Below are positions 52,597 to 61,530 of a DNA stretch of 64,000 nt, piece by piece. The notes under the pieces were generated by a model. It saw nothing but the letters and a program-made list of their open reading frames with translations. It had not been told where the DNA came from and ran no database searches. This stretch comes from Streptomyces sp. NRRL F-5135 (GTDB lineage: Bacteria > Actinomycetota > Actinomycetes > Streptomycetales > Streptomycetaceae), in NCBI RefSeq assembly GCF_000719775.1, contig NZ_JOHR01000001.1:186001-250000 (forward strand), read 5' to 3'. Positions within the stretch are counted from its first letter, which is position 1. Each line of letters opens with the position of its first letter. A program made the translations under genes and the position numbers.

Positions 52597-53667
52597 TCAG
52601 CGGTCCCGGGAGCGGCCCTCGGGGCCGGGCCGCACGGGCGGCGGTCCGAGGGGACGGCGCGGAGCGGTGCGGCCGGCGCGCCAGGCGGCCAGCAGGGACC
52701 GGCCGAAGCGGTCCTCCAGCAGCCCGGTGGCCTCGATCCCGAACACGACGTCCGGGGCGAGGTGTGGCTCGTCCGCCAGCAGTCCGCCGACCACGTCGTG
52801 GCGGACCACCTGTTCATGGACCGCGTCGGCCTCGACGTGCTCGTCGTAGAACCGCCGGGCGGCGGGCCCCGCCCCGGCGCGGCGCATGGCCCGCGCCAGC
52901 CGCCTGGAACCGGGCGACGACGTCACTTCGACGGCCGCGAAGTGCCCCACCAGCGCGCCGCGCAGGCTCCGGTGCAGTCCGAGGAGCGACATCAGGTTCA
53001 CCGTGGCCAGGGCCTCGGCGGTGCCCGCGTCGAGATAGCGGCCGTAGGCGGGGTCCAGTCCCAGGTCCGTCATCAGGTCCGCGAAGAGCCGGGCGTGCAC
53101 GTCCTCGGCGCGGCCGGCCCCGAACTCGTCGTACTCGACGGCCACCATCGCGGCCTTGGCCCGTCCGCGCAGCCGGGGAATGACCCAGGCGTGCGGATCG
53201 GCCTCCTTGAGGTGGTACAGGGAGCGCAGGGCGGCGTACTCCCGCAGGTGGCCGAGCTGTCCCTCGTCCTGGAGGAAGTGACTCACGCTGTTCCCGTCGT
53301 CCATGACGGGCTCGACGAGCAGGGCGGCCATGGCCTCGGCCACGTCCCCGCCCGGCGGGAGGTCCGCGCGGAGAGCGGCCAGAAAACGCCTCTCCAGGTC
53401 TCCGCGCAGTCGCAACAGGCCGGGGTCCCACTCCACGCGGTCGTCCACGCACGCGAATCCGCGGTAGTGGAGTTCGTACAGCGTGTAGAGCGCGAGGTGC
53501 AGGTCCTCGCCGTAGGCGTCGGCGCGCTCGGTCTCCCGGGCCGGGGGGAGCACGGCGTGCGTACCGCGCAGCGCCCCGACGACCGCCGCCGACAGCGCGC
53601 CGCGGGGCTCGGGCAGCGGGGGCGACGGCGCGGGGGTGTCCGGACGCGTTCCCGAGGTCGCGGTCAC
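52597..53667 (-). CDS. Iron-containing redox enzyme family protein (haem-oxygenase-like diiron fold)
   Basis: 356-residue all-helical protein of the haem-oxygenase-like diiron oxidase/oxygenase type. Putative ligand-bearing helices are ALYTLYELHYRGF (Glu, His), AVEYDEFGAGRAEDVHARLF (Glu, Asp, His) and YDEHVEADAVHEQVVRHDVV (Glu, His, Asp). About 25 disordered residues precede the fold. Members of this superfamily perform N-oxygenation, C-C desaturation or decarboxylative reactions in secondary metabolism. The GTG at 53667 overlaps the CDGSH stop (GTGA). With the CDGSH and methyltransferase genes it forms a three-gene overlapping operon, which points to one pathway. Confidence 0.83.
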   Translation of the reverse strand: MTATSGTRPDTPAPSPPLPEPRGALSAAVVGALRGTHAVLPPARETERADAYGEDLHLALYTLYELHYRGFACVDDRVEWDPGLLRLRGDLERRFLAALRADLPPGGDVAEAMAALLVEPVMDDGNSVSHFLQDEGQLGHLREYAALRSLYHLKEADPHAWVIPRLRGRAKAAMVAVEYDEFGAGRAEDVHARLFADLMTDLGLDPAYGRYLDAGTAEALATVNLMSLLGLHRSLRGALVGHFAAVEVTSSPGSRRLARAMRRAGAGPAARRFYDEHVEADAVHEQVVRHDVVGGLLADEPHLAPDVVFGIEATGLLEDRFGRSLLAAWRAGRTAPRRPLGPPPVRPGPEGRSRDR

Positions 53668-53930
53668 GGCTCGGCCTTCCCCTCGTCCGTCCGCCGCTCG
53701 TCCGGCCGCCGCTCGTCGGACCGCGTCTCCGCCGTGCCCACCCGGCGGCGGTGACTGGTGTCGCACCAGGGGTAGGCGCGGCTGCGGCGGCAGGTGCAGA
53801 TCGCGACGGTGAACCGTCGCGAGCACACCACGCTGCCGTCCTCCAGGACGACCTCCACCGGTCCCTCCACCAGGAGCGGCCCGGTCCGCCGCACGGTGAC
53901 CCGCCGGGGGCGCTCAGACTCTCTCGGCAC
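53664..53930 (-). CDS. CDGSH iron-sulfur domain protein
   Basis: 88-residue protein with a single CDGSH-type [2Fe-2S] motif: CTCRRSRAYPWCDTSH, where three Cys and one His are the cluster ligands. Around it are the beta strands TGPLLVEGPVEVVLEDG and RRFTVAICTC. The C-terminal ~25 residues are repeated Arg/Asp/Glu units (DERRPDERRTDE). The GTG at 53930 (VPRESERPRR) is chosen; it overlaps the methyltransferase stop by 17 bases. Overlap on both sides suggests obligate co-expression with a methyltransferase and a diiron enzyme, for which it could supply electrons or iron (inference). Confidence 0.87.
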   Translation of the reverse strand: MPRESERPRRVTVRRTGPLLVEGPVEVVLEDGSVVCSRRFTVAICTCRRSRAYPWCDTSHRRRVGTAETRSDERRPDERRTDEGKAEP

Positions 53931-54606
53931 GGATGACCACCAGCTCTTCCCTCTCGTCACGGACATCCATCAGCCCCCGCTGCCTCAGCCAGTCCAGCCG
54001 CCCCCGGACGACCGGACCGAACGGGACGGAGGCACGGCCGCTGACGCCCGCGCGCAGTCCGGCCCGGGAGAGCCTTCGCACGCTCTCCTCCGGGTCGCAC
54101 ATGGCGGAGTGCACCATCAGCAGTACACCGTGCGGCCGCAGCACGGTGGGGGCCGCGGCGCAGAGCCGGTCCACCAGCGCCCGGCCGTCGTGGCCCGCGT
54201 CCCAGGCCCGCGCGGGCCCGCGCCGGGGCAGCCGACCGGGAGCGGGCACGTAAGGCGGATTGCTCACCACCACGTCGAAGGACCGGCCCGGCAGCAGCGG
54301 CCGGTTCAGGTCGCCCCGCCGCACGGTCACGCGCTGGCGCGCGAGCAGCGCGTTCAGGCGCGCGGTCAGCACCGCGCGCCGGTCGATGTCGACCGCCGTC
54401 ACGGTGGCGCCCAGCCGCGCCGCGTACAGCGCGAGGACTCCGCTGCCGGTGCCCACGTCGAGCACCTCCATGCCGGGGCGCACGCCCTCGGCCAGCATGG
54501 CGTGCGCGAGCAGACGGCTGTCGGACCGGGGCGCGTAGACGCCCGGCACCGTGAGGACCCTGCCGAGTCCGGCGGGGACCGGCGGGGGCGGGGCCACGGT
54601 CGTCAT
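53914..54606 (-). CDS. HemK/PrmC-like SAM-dependent methyltransferase (HemK2/MTQ2-type)
   Basis: 230-residue class I methyltransferase. The SAM loop is VLDVGTGSGVLALYAA, then VDIDRRAVLTARLNA, and the catalytic tetrapeptide is in VVSNPPYVPAPG. NPPY is typical of N5-glutamine and related N-methyltransferases (PrmC/HemK, MTQ2). The short length without the PrmC N-terminal helical domain puts it in the HemK2-like group. GGAGG lies 6 bases before the ATG at 54606. Its 3' end overlaps the CDGSH gene. The acceptor may be a small molecule or protein glutamine; the operon context favours a biosynthetic role (inference). Confidence 0.86.
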   Translation of the reverse strand: MTTVAPPPPVPAGLGRVLTVPGVYAPRSDSRLLAHAMLAEGVRPGMEVLDVGTGSGVLALYAARLGATVTAVDIDRRAVLTARLNALLARQRVTVRRGDLNRPLLPGRSFDVVVSNPPYVPAPGRLPRRGPARAWDAGHDGRALVDRLCAAAPTVLRPHGVLLMVHSAMCDPEESVRRLSRAGLRAGVSGRASVPFGPVVRGRLDWLRQRGLMDVRDEREELVVIRAERV

Positions 54607-54966
54607 ATCGCCACCTCCACTGCCTCCACTGCGGGCTCGGCGTTCCCGTGTTCCGGCGGGACCCCGGCCGCTCCTTCCAGGCTCCACCTCGTGGCCGCCG
54701 GGAACCACTCCACCGGCGCCCGCGCGTTCCGCGGCCACACCCGTGATCCCTCCTTCCGCCCGGCCCGGTCGGGCCCCGGTGGCGTGCGTGGGCTGCTCGG
54801 GAGACGTTTGTGAGGGGACCCGTCGGGCAACGGGAGGGGACCGTTTCGTCCGACACGGCGCCCAGGTCGGCGCCCCGCGCCGGGAGAGCGCGTCCGGTCC
54901 GGCCCCCCGGGCGGCGGCCCCCGGCCCCACCGGACGCGCCACAGCCGGAGAGAATCAGGAGCACGC
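54607..54966. other. Divergent intergenic region, methyltransferase operon / SDR gene
   Basis: 360 bases between divergent starts, with no supported gene. Ribosome sites lie at both ends (GGAGG at the left on the minus strand, CAGGAG at the right). Two promoters are expected. No clear promoter consensus or hairpin was identified. Confidence 0.5.
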
Positions 54967-55869
54967 GTGATGGCACATGACGAGCAGCGGCGACAGGCCC
55001 CCCAGGATCCGGTGACCGGGCACCCGCGCCCGGAGTTCCCCCAGCAGGAACAGGAGCACCCGGGCTGGACCGGTCCCATGGACCCGCCGCCGGACCACGG
55101 CGAGCACTCCTACCGGGGCCACGGCCTGCTCCGGGACCGGGCGGCCGTGGTGACGGGCGGCGACTCCGGGATCGGACGGGCGGTGGCACTCGCCTACGCG
55201 CGCGAGGGCGCCGACGTGATGTTCACGTACCTGCCCGAGGAACAGGACGAGGCACGGGAGACCGCGCGTCTGGTGGAGGACGCGGGGCGCAAGGCCGTCG
55301 CCGTCGCGTGCGACATCCGCGAGGAGGAGCGGTGCCGGGCGCTGGTCGAGCGCGCGGTCGCCGAGTTCGGGCGGATCGACGTGCTCGTCAACAACGCGGC
55401 CTACCAGATGTCCCAGCCGGACGGCATCGGCGAGATCACCACGGAGCAGTTCGACCGGGTGATGCGCACCAACCTCTACGGCATGTTCTGGCTGTGCAAG
55501 ATGTCCCTGCCACACATCCCCCGGGGCGGCTGCGTCATCAACTCGGCCTCGGTCCAGGCGTACAAGCCCAGCCCGCACCTGCTGGACTACGCGACGACGA
55601 AGGGCGCCATCGTCACCTTCACCCAGGGGCTGGCCCAGATGGTCGCCGCGGACGGGATCCGGGTCAACGCCGTGGCCCCGGGGCCGGTGTGGACCCCGCT
55701 GATCCCGGCGACGCTGCCGGACACCAGGAAATTCGGCGAACAGGCACCGCTCGGGCGGCCCGCCCAGCCGGCCGAGATGGCTCCCGCCTATGTCTTCCTC
55801 GCCTCGCCGCAGGCGAGTTACATCACGGCGGAGATCGTCAACGCGACGGGCGGCACCCCGCTCCCCTGA
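54967..55869 (+). CDS. SDR family oxidoreductase, general stress protein 39-like
   Basis: 300-residue short-chain dehydrogenase. The nucleotide loop is VTGGDSGIGRAVALAYAREGADV. NNAAYQ is the active-site-near motif. The catalytic Ser-Tyr-Lys triad is in NSASVQAY and LDYATTKGA, and VAPGPVWTPLIPATLP closes the active site. The N-terminal extension of about 50 residues (PQQEQEHPGWTGPMDPPPDH) is characteristic of the Bacillus GS39/YdaD-like group induced by general stress. Start is GTG 54967 or ATG 54970, with AGGAG 6-9 bases upstream. Substrate unknown. Confidence 0.91.
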   Translation: MMAHDEQRRQAPQDPVTGHPRPEFPQQEQEHPGWTGPMDPPPDHGEHSYRGHGLLRDRAAVVTGGDSGIGRAVALAYAREGADVMFTYLPEEQDEARETARLVEDAGRKAVAVACDIREEERCRALVERAVAEFGRIDVLVNNAAYQMSQPDGIGEITTEQFDRVMRTNLYGMFWLCKMSLPHIPRGGCVINSASVQAYKPSPHLLDYATTKGAIVTFTQGLAQMVAADGIRVNAVAPGPVWTPLIPATLPDTRKFGEQAPLGRPAQPAEMAPAYVFLASPQASYITAEIVNATGGTPLP

Positions 55870-55987
55870 CCCGGCGGCCCGGCCCGGCCCGTACCGATGT
55901 CCCGGCATACCGCGCGTTCCGCGGGGTACTCGGGCGTCAGCCCCACGCTCCGGCGTGCGGCACGCCCCCGTGCGAAGGAGGAAACCT

Positions 55988-56233
55988 GTGCTGATGGCTC
56001 ACCCCGCGGTGCTGCGCAACCTGGTCGAACAGTACGACGCGCTGCGCGTCCTGCACGCCGAGGACGGCTCCCCGGCGGTACGGCGGCGGATGGACGACGT
56101 CGCCTACACGCTCTGCGTCTCGACCGGCACCCGTGACATCGACGCGGCCCTGATCGCCGCCCGGCACCGGCTGCCCGGGGCGCGCACGGAGGACGACTCG
56201 CTGCTCGTGGAAGCGCCCCGTATCACGGGATAG
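55988..56233 (+). CDS. DUF5133-like protein
   Basis: 81-residue small protein: HPAVLRNLVEQYDALRVLHAEDG, then RRRMDDVAYTLCVSTGTRDIDAALIAAR, a pattern fitting the Streptomyces DUF5133 family (function unknown). It is likely fully helical and cytoplasmic. AAGGAGG lies 6 bases before the GTG at 55988. It follows the SDR gene by 118 bases in the same direction and may be co-transcribed. A bidirectional hairpin follows. Confidence 0.78.
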   Translation: MLMAHPAVLRNLVEQYDALRVLHAEDGSPAVRRRMDDVAYTLCVSTGTRDIDAALIAARHRLPGARTEDDSLLVEAPRITG

Positions 56234-56251
56234 CGGGCAGGCTGCCGGGCC

Positions 56252-56294
56252 GCCGCCGCTCCCGGCCCGGCTGTGCGGGACCGGGAGCGGCGGC
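56252..56294. terminator. Bidirectional hairpin between DUF5133 and small helical protein genes
   Basis: GCCGCCGCTCCCGG and its exact complement (14 bp) with a 15-base loop, centred between two convergent genes whose stops lie 66 bases apart. Confidence 0.75.
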
Positions 56295-56299
56295 CGGGG

Positions 56300-56521
56300 T
56301 CACTTCCCCGCGGTGTCGAGCGCGGCGAGCGCCTGAGCCCAGCGGGCGTACTTCAGGTTGGCCAGATCGGCCACCGTCTTGATCCCGAACGCCTCATCCA
56401 GCAGGGCGCCCTGCCGGTCCGACACGCCCTTCAGCGCGGAGACGGGCGCGTCGAGGACGGTGGGCAGGTCCTTGTCCGCCCACGCCTTGTCGAGCACCTT
56501 GTCGAGGTCGATCTGAGCCAC
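56300..56521 (-). CDS. Small helical protein, hypothetical
   Basis: 73-residue soluble protein, not confidently recognised. It starts AQIDLDKVLDKAWADKDLPTVLDAPVSALKGVSDRQGALL and ends EAFGIKTVADLANLKYARWAQALAAL. The latter half has a helix-hairpin-helix-like pattern (ALKGVSDRQGALLDEAFGIKTVADLA) as in DUF4332 proteins, so DNA or RNA contact is possible but unproven. AGGAGG lies 5 bases before the GTG at 56521, which fixes this start. Confidence 0.68.
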   Translation of the reverse strand: MAQIDLDKVLDKAWADKDLPTVLDAPVSALKGVSDRQGALLDEAFGIKTVADLANLKYARWAQALAALDTAGK

Positions 56522-56908
56522 TGAGTCCTCCTGTTGTGACGGGACCCGCCGATGCGGCGGGACGGTCGCGGACGCGACCGCCGACTGAACTTCTACGGCG
56601 GTGTAGATGTTCCCGGCCGGCACCCGGGACCGCATACTTCCGGCCACCTGTCACCCCGGGCCCGACGGCCTCCGGCTCTCCCGCCCGTCCGGAGCGACGA
56701 CGGCCGCGCGACCGCCCCCTGTCCGCACGGACGGCCGGTCACCGTCGGCGCCCGCATGAGAGACCGCCGCGGTCGCCCCCCGCGCGCTCGGACGGCCGTC
56801 AACACCTCGCGGCGCGGACCGCCACCTGGTACCCAGGGACGTGGGTCCCCGCGTGCGCGAGCGGGACGGACCGGCCCCACGCGCCCGCTGCATCGGGAGG
56901 GGGCATCC
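56522..56908. other. Divergent intergenic region with twin hairpins
   Basis: 387 bases between divergent starts, no supported gene. Two adjacent hairpins sit at 56545-56580 (CCCGCCG-ATG-CGGCGGG, then CGGTCGCG/CGCGACCG). The right part is the leader of the KimA-like gene. A c-di-AMP riboswitch would be expected for Bacillus kimA, but its conserved core was not found. Confidence 0.5.
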
Positions 56909-58723
56909 ATGACCTTCGGGCTGGCCCGCCGCCAGGTGCGGCCCAGCGTGCCGTTGCGGCCGGGCGAGGGCGCCAGGAACCGGCTGACGAGCCTGGAGGG
57001 GCTCGCCGCGCTGTCCCTGGACGCGCTGAGCTCGGTGGCGTACGGGCCCGAGGCGATCGTGGTGGTGCTGGTCGCCGCGGGGACCGGGGCGCTGACGGCG
57101 ACCCTGCCGATCACCCTGGTCATCGTGGGTCTGCTGGCGGTCCTGGTGGTCTCCTACAGCCAGGTGATCGCGGTGCACCCGGACGGCGGAGGCGCCTACG
57201 CCGTGGCCAAGAAGGACCTCGGGCCACGGGTGAGCCTCCTGGCGGCGGCGAGCCTGGTGGTGGACTACGTACTGACCGTCGCCGTGAGCCTGGCGGCGGG
57301 GGCCGCCAGTCTCGCCTCCGCCTTCCCCGCCCTCGCGCCGTACTCCCTGGAGGTCTGTCTCGGGGGGCTGGCCGTGCTCACGGCCCTGAATCTGCGGGGC
57401 ATCGCCGAGAGCGCGCGAGCGTTGATGCTGCCTGCCGCGGTGTTCGTCGTGAGTGTCCTCGGTGTCGTCGTGGTGGGGCTCGTCCGGTCCGGGCCGGTGG
57501 CCGCGGTCGGTGGCTCGATGACCTTTCCGGCCATGGAGGCCCTCGGCGTTCTGCTGCTGCTGAAGGCGTTCTCCGCCGGCTGCTCCGCGCTGACCGGCGT
57601 GGAGGCCATCGCCAACGCGGTCCCGGGGTTCCGTACGCCACGGGTCCGGCGCGCCCAGCGCACCGAGCTGATGCTGGGCGCGCTCCTGGGGGCGATGCTG
57701 CTCGGGCTGTCCCTGCTGATCCGCCGGGACCACGTGGCGCCGCGCGAGGGCGTCACCGTGCTGGCCCAGCTGACCGCGGGGGCGTACGGCACCGGCTGGG
57801 GGTACTACGCGACCAACATCGCGGTCACCCTCGTCCTCGGACTCGCCGCCAACACCAGCTTCGGCGGGCTGCCGGTCCTGATGAGCCTGCTCGCCCGGGA
57901 CAACCGGCTGCCCCACCTGTTCGGGCTGCGTGCCGAGCGGCCCGTGTACCGGTACGGGGTGGTCGCGCTGGCCCTGCTGGCGGCGCTGCTGCTGATCGCC
58001 GTCGACGCCGAGACACAGCGGCTGATCCCCCTTTTCGCCATCGGCGTCTTCATCGGCTTCACCATCAGCCAGACCGGCCTCGTCAGGCACTGGCTCACCA
58101 CGCGACGTTCCGGCCGGATCCCCCGCGCGCTGCTCAACGGTCTGGGCGCGGTGCTGACGTCGGCGGCCGGCCTGGTCCTGCTGACCACCAAGTTCCTGGA
58201 GGGGGCGTGGGTGGTGGTGGTCGCCGTCCCGCTGCTGATGCTGCTGTTCGCCCGCGTCCAGCGCTACTACACGGCGGTCGGCGAGGAGTTGGGGCTGGGT
58301 CGGGTCCCCGGTCCGCCCGGCCGTACCGATTCGCTGGTCATCGTCCCGCTCGGCGAGGTCAGCGCGCTCGCCAGACGTGCCCTGACGGCCGCGCTCGCGC
58401 TGGGCGACGAGGTCGTGGCGGTCGCGGTCCACTCCGACCCCGAACGGGCCCGCGCCCTCCAGAACGCCTGGGCACGCTGGGATCCCGGGGTGCGTCTGGA
58501 CATCATCGACAGCCCGCACCGGTCCCTGGTGCCGCCGATCGTCGCCTACGTCCGTCGGGTGGCGCGGGACGGCCGGCAGGTGGCCGTCCTGATCGCCGAG
58601 GTGGAACCGCGCCATCGCCGCTACCGGATCCTGCAGAACCAGCGCGGCATCCTGCTGGCCACCGTGCTCAGGGCCCGTACGGACGTGGTGGTGTGCCTGC
58701 TGCCCTACCGGATCGACCTGTGA
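56909..58723 (+). CDS. KimA (YdaO)-like potassium importer, APC superfamily
   Basis: 604-residue permease. About twelve helices fill residues 25-450. The N-terminal signature LTSLEGLAALSLDALSSVAYGPEAI, then HPDGGGAYAVAKKDLG and VVDYVLTVAVSLAAGAASLASAFPAL, follow B. subtilis KimA very closely. The soluble C-terminus (about residues 460-604) resembles a UspA-type domain. KimA is a high-affinity K+/H+ symporter controlled by c-di-AMP in Firmicutes; potassium as substrate is inferred here, with amino acid transport as the alternative. GGGAGGGGG lies 5 bases before the ATG. Confidence 0.86.
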   Translation: MTFGLARRQVRPSVPLRPGEGARNRLTSLEGLAALSLDALSSVAYGPEAIVVVLVAAGTGALTATLPITLVIVGLLAVLVVSYSQVIAVHPDGGGAYAVAKKDLGPRVSLLAAASLVVDYVLTVAVSLAAGAASLASAFPALAPYSLEVCLGGLAVLTALNLRGIAESARALMLPAAVFVVSVLGVVVVGLVRSGPVAAVGGSMTFPAMEALGVLLLLKAFSAGCSALTGVEAIANAVPGFRTPRVRRAQRTELMLGALLGAMLLGLSLLIRRDHVAPREGVTVLAQLTAGAYGTGWGYYATNIAVTLVLGLAANTSFGGLPVLMSLLARDNRLPHLFGLRAERPVYRYGVVALALLAALLLIAVDAETQRLIPLFAIGVFIGFTISQTGLVRHWLTTRRSGRIPRALLNGLGAVLTSAAGLVLLTTKFLEGAWVVVVAVPLLMLLFARVQRYYTAVGEELGLGRVPGPPGRTDSLVIVPLGEVSALARRALTAALALGDEVVAVAVHSDPERARALQNAWARWDPGVRLDIIDSPHRSLVPPIVAYVRRVARDGRQVAVLIAEVEPRHRRYRILQNQRGILLATVLRARTDVVVCLLPYRIDL

Positions 58724-58810
58724 ACCGCGCGGCTCCCTGCCGTGCCGCGGCGCGGGTCCGGCGCCCCCGTTCCCCGGGCGCGTGGGCGGGCGGACCGTGC
58801 GCCGGGCTCC

Positions 58811-61234
58811 TCAGTGGGGCGCGGTGAGGTTCTGCTCGGCCCAGATGATCTTTCCCGCCGGGGTGGGTCTGCTGCCCCACCGGTCGGCGACCTGGGCGAC
58901 CAGGAGCAGGCCGCGTCCCCCTTCGTCGAAGCTCTTGGCCCGCCGCAGATGCGGGGCGGTGGCACTGGAGTCGGAGACTTCGCAGATCAGGGTCCGGTCG
59001 AGGACCAGACGCAGTTCGATCGGCGGGGCGGCGTACCGGATGGCGTTGGTCACCAGCTCGCTGGTGACCAGTTCGGTGACGAAGGACGCCTCCTGGAGAT
59101 TCCACGCGCTCAACTGCGCGAGGACCTCGTGGCGCAGGTCGGCGACCTGGGCGGGGTCGGCGCTGACGCTCCAGGTGGCCGTGTGCGCCGGGTCCAGCAC
59201 CTGAGTGCGGGCGAGCAGGAGCGCCGCGTCGTCGGAGGCTCCCTCGTCGGGGACCAGGGCGCGTACGAGGGTGTCGGCCAGCTCCTCGAGCGAGCCCGTC
59301 GGCCGGGTGGCCGTCTCGCGCAGCAGCCGGTGCCCTTCCTCGAAGTCCCGTTCACGGCTCTCGACCAGGCCGTCGGTGTAGAGGGCGAGCGTGCTGCCCT
59401 CGGGCAGCACGCACACCGTCGTCTCGAAGGGCAGTCCCCCCACCCCGAGCGGCGGGCCGGCCACCAGGTCGACGGCCACCGGCGCCCGGTCCGGACCGAC
59501 CACGACCGGGGGCGGATGTCCCGCCGAGGCCATGGTGCAGTGCCGCGAGATGGGGTCGTAGACCGCGTAGAGGCAGGTGGCGCCGGATTCCTGCACCGGC
59601 GAGTCGGTGTGCTGCTCGCTCGACAGGCGGATGACGAGGTCGTCGAGGTGGGTGAGCAGTTCGTCCGGGGGCAGGTCCACGTCGGCGAGCGTCCGTACCG
59701 CCGTACGCAGCCGGCCCATAGTGGCCGACGCCTGGACGCCGTGGCCCACCACGTCACCGACGACCAGGGCGACGCGCGCGCCGGAGAGCGGGATGACGTC
59801 GAACCAGTCGCCGCCGACCCCGGCCTCCGGGGAGGCGGGCAGGTACCGGTGGGCGACGTCCACCGCGGACGGCCGCACCGCCCCGTGCGGCAGGAGGCTG
59901 CGCTGGAGCGTGATCGCCGTGTCGCGCTCGTGCGTGAAACGGCGCGCGTTGTCGATGCACACGGCCGCGCGCGCGGTGATCTCCTCGGCCAGCAGCACAT
60001 CGTCGGGCACGAAGGGGTCGGGGCGTCCGAAGCGGGAGAACACCACCACGCCGAGCGTCCCGCCCCGTGCTCCGAGCGGCACGGCCATGATCGAGCGGAA
60101 GCCCAACGCGACGGCGCGGCGGTGCTGTTCCGGCTCGTGCTCGGCCCATCGGCGGACTTCGGGGTCGGTGTGGCGGTGGACGACCGGGCGCCCGGACGCC
60201 AGACAGGCCGCCTGCGGGGCGAAGGCTCCGTAGGACCTGATGGCGCCTACGGCCACCTGGGCCTCGGGGGCCCCTTCCCGGCGTGAGCGGTGCGCCACGC
60301 GGCACAGGGGTACGGTGCCGTCGACCGGGCCGACGGGTGCCTCGGCGCCCTGGGCCACCGGTTCGAGCAGGTCCACGCTCACGAAGTCGGCGAGGTGCGG
60401 GACGCAGACCTCGGCCAGTTCCTCGGCGGTCCGGGTCACGTCCAGGGTGCTGCCGATCCGGACGGACGCGTCGTTCACGAGCAGCAGCCGCCGGCGCGCC
60501 AGCGCCTGCTCGGTGATGTCGAAGGCGGCGAGGCACACCCCGTGCACCTCCCCGTCATCGTCCCGCAGCGGGGCGAACCGGACGGACCAGTCGTGCTCGT
60601 TCGCCTCGCCGCCCGTCCGCATGAAGGTCCGTACACCGCGCCGGGCCCCGTCGGCCAGCGCGCGGTCGAGCTGCTCCTCCAGTTCGCGGCTCTTCCGTTT
60701 TCCACCGATCTCGGACAGCCGCAGCCCTCGGACCTCGTCCTCCGTCAGCCCCATGACGCGTTCCATCTCCCGGTTGGCGCTGCGCAGCCGCCCGTCCAGG
60801 TCGTATACGGCGACCGCGCACGGGGACTGGCCGTACGCCCACTGCTCCAGACGGGCGTCGCCGGGCGCCCGGGCGGTCCCTTCCAGGGCGACGCAGACGA
60901 GCCAGTCGGCGGCGGCACCGTCCTCCGCGGCCCGGTGGTGGACCACCAGGCGGGCCCGGACCCGGGCGCCGTCCCGGTGCCGCAGGTCCGTCCAGCCGCT
61001 CCACGGCGTACCGGGGGGTGTGTCGCGGGGGACGTCGCAGGAGGCACCCTCGGCCAGGAACGCCGTGGCGGGGCGCCCCACGGCCTCGTGCGCGGGGTGT
61101 CCCAGCAGGCGCTCGGCGCCTTCGTTCCAGGCGGTGACGACCCCCGCGGCATCGATCGAGATGCGGGCGTTGGCGCGACCGTCCGGGGCGGGAGCGGGGG
61201 CTCTCCTGCCGCGAGGACGTTCTCGTTCGTTCAT
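58811..61234 (-). CDS. PAS-PAS-GAF-SpoIIE phosphatase with C-terminal HATPase
   Basis: 807-residue cytoplasmic signalling protein. Two PAS domains lie at about residues 20-125 ([23 protein letters not shown]) and 130-250 ([27 protein letters not shown]). A GAF domain spans about 255-425. The PP2C-like SpoIIE phosphatase (about 440-660) shows [29 protein letters not shown] and [11 protein letters not shown] HATPase_c anti-sigma-type kinase domain (about 680-805) shows [10 protein letters not shown] and [18 protein letters not shown]. It combines both arms of a partner-switching pathway controlling alternative sigma factors. No membrane segment. ATG at 61234 is the first convincing start. Confidence 0.92.
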   Translation of the reverse strand: MNERERPRGRRAPAPAPDGRANARISIDAAGVVTAWNEGAERLLGHPAHEAVGRPATAFLAEGASCDVPRDTPPGTPWSGWTDLRHRDGARVRARLVVHHRAAEDGAAADWLVCVALEGTARAPGDARLEQWAYGQSPCAVAVYDLDGRLRSANREMERVMGLTEDEVRGLRLSEIGGKRKSRELEEQLDRALADGARRGVRTFMRTGGEANEHDWSVRFAPLRDDDGEVHGVCLAAFDITEQALARRRLLLVNDASVRIGSTLDVTRTAEELAEVCVPHLADFVSVDLLEPVAQGAEAPVGPVDGTVPLCRVAHRSRREGAPEAQVAVGAIRSYGAFAPQAACLASGRPVVHRHTDPEVRRWAEHEPEQHRRAVALGFRSIMAVPLGARGGTLGVVVFSRFGRPDPFVPDDVLLAEEITARAAVCIDNARRFTHERDTAITLQRSLLPHGAVRPSAVDVAHRYLPASPEAGVGGDWFDVIPLSGARVALVVGDVVGHGVQASATMGRLRTAVRTLADVDLPPDELLTHLDDLVIRLSSEQHTDSPVQESGATCLYAVYDPISRHCTMASAGHPPPVVVGPDRAPVAVDLVAGPPLGVGGLPFETTVCVLPEGSTLALYTDGLVESRERDFEEGHRLLRETATRPTGSLEELADTLVRALVPDEGASDDAALLLARTQVLDPAHTATWSVSADPAQVADLRHEVLAQLSAWNLQEASFVTELVTSELVTNAIRYAAPPIELRLVLDRTLICEVSDSSATAPHLRRAKSFDEGGRGLLLVAQVADRWGSRPTPAGKIIWAEQNLTAPH

Positions 61235-61470
61235 GGGCTGCGTCCCGACAGTGGGCTACCCGGCCAGATTAACCCCGCCCGCGCCTCCTCGACGCGCGTA
61301 CACCCGTTCGACCGGATGGCCGACGGACCCCCTCCCGCGCGCACCCGCCTCGCCGGGCACGATGACGGGGACGACAAGGACGGGAGGACCAGAGAACTCC
61401 GTACCGCCGGCCGACGGCGTGCGGTCGGACCGGCCACGGAACCGGCCCCGTCTGTAGATGGGCAGGCCAA

Positions 61471-61486
61471 GTAACACACTCGTTAC
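61471..61486. promoter_or_regulatory. Candidate operator upstream of TetR gene
   Basis: Inverted repeat GTAAC-ACACTC-GTTAC, 45 bases before the TetR start, between it and the divergent phosphatase gene. Size and position suit autoregulation by the TetR protein; unproven. Confidence 0.35.
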
Positions 61487-61530
61487 CTCGTCGTCCGCAC
61501 GGACGCCCTCCGCACGTTAGGCTCACCGGC

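Noticed and set aside
61514..61527. TTAGGCTCACC just before the second TetR gene, resembling part of an iron box
   Set aside because: Only the core matches; the flanking halves do not form the required dyad, unlike the site at 30816-30834.
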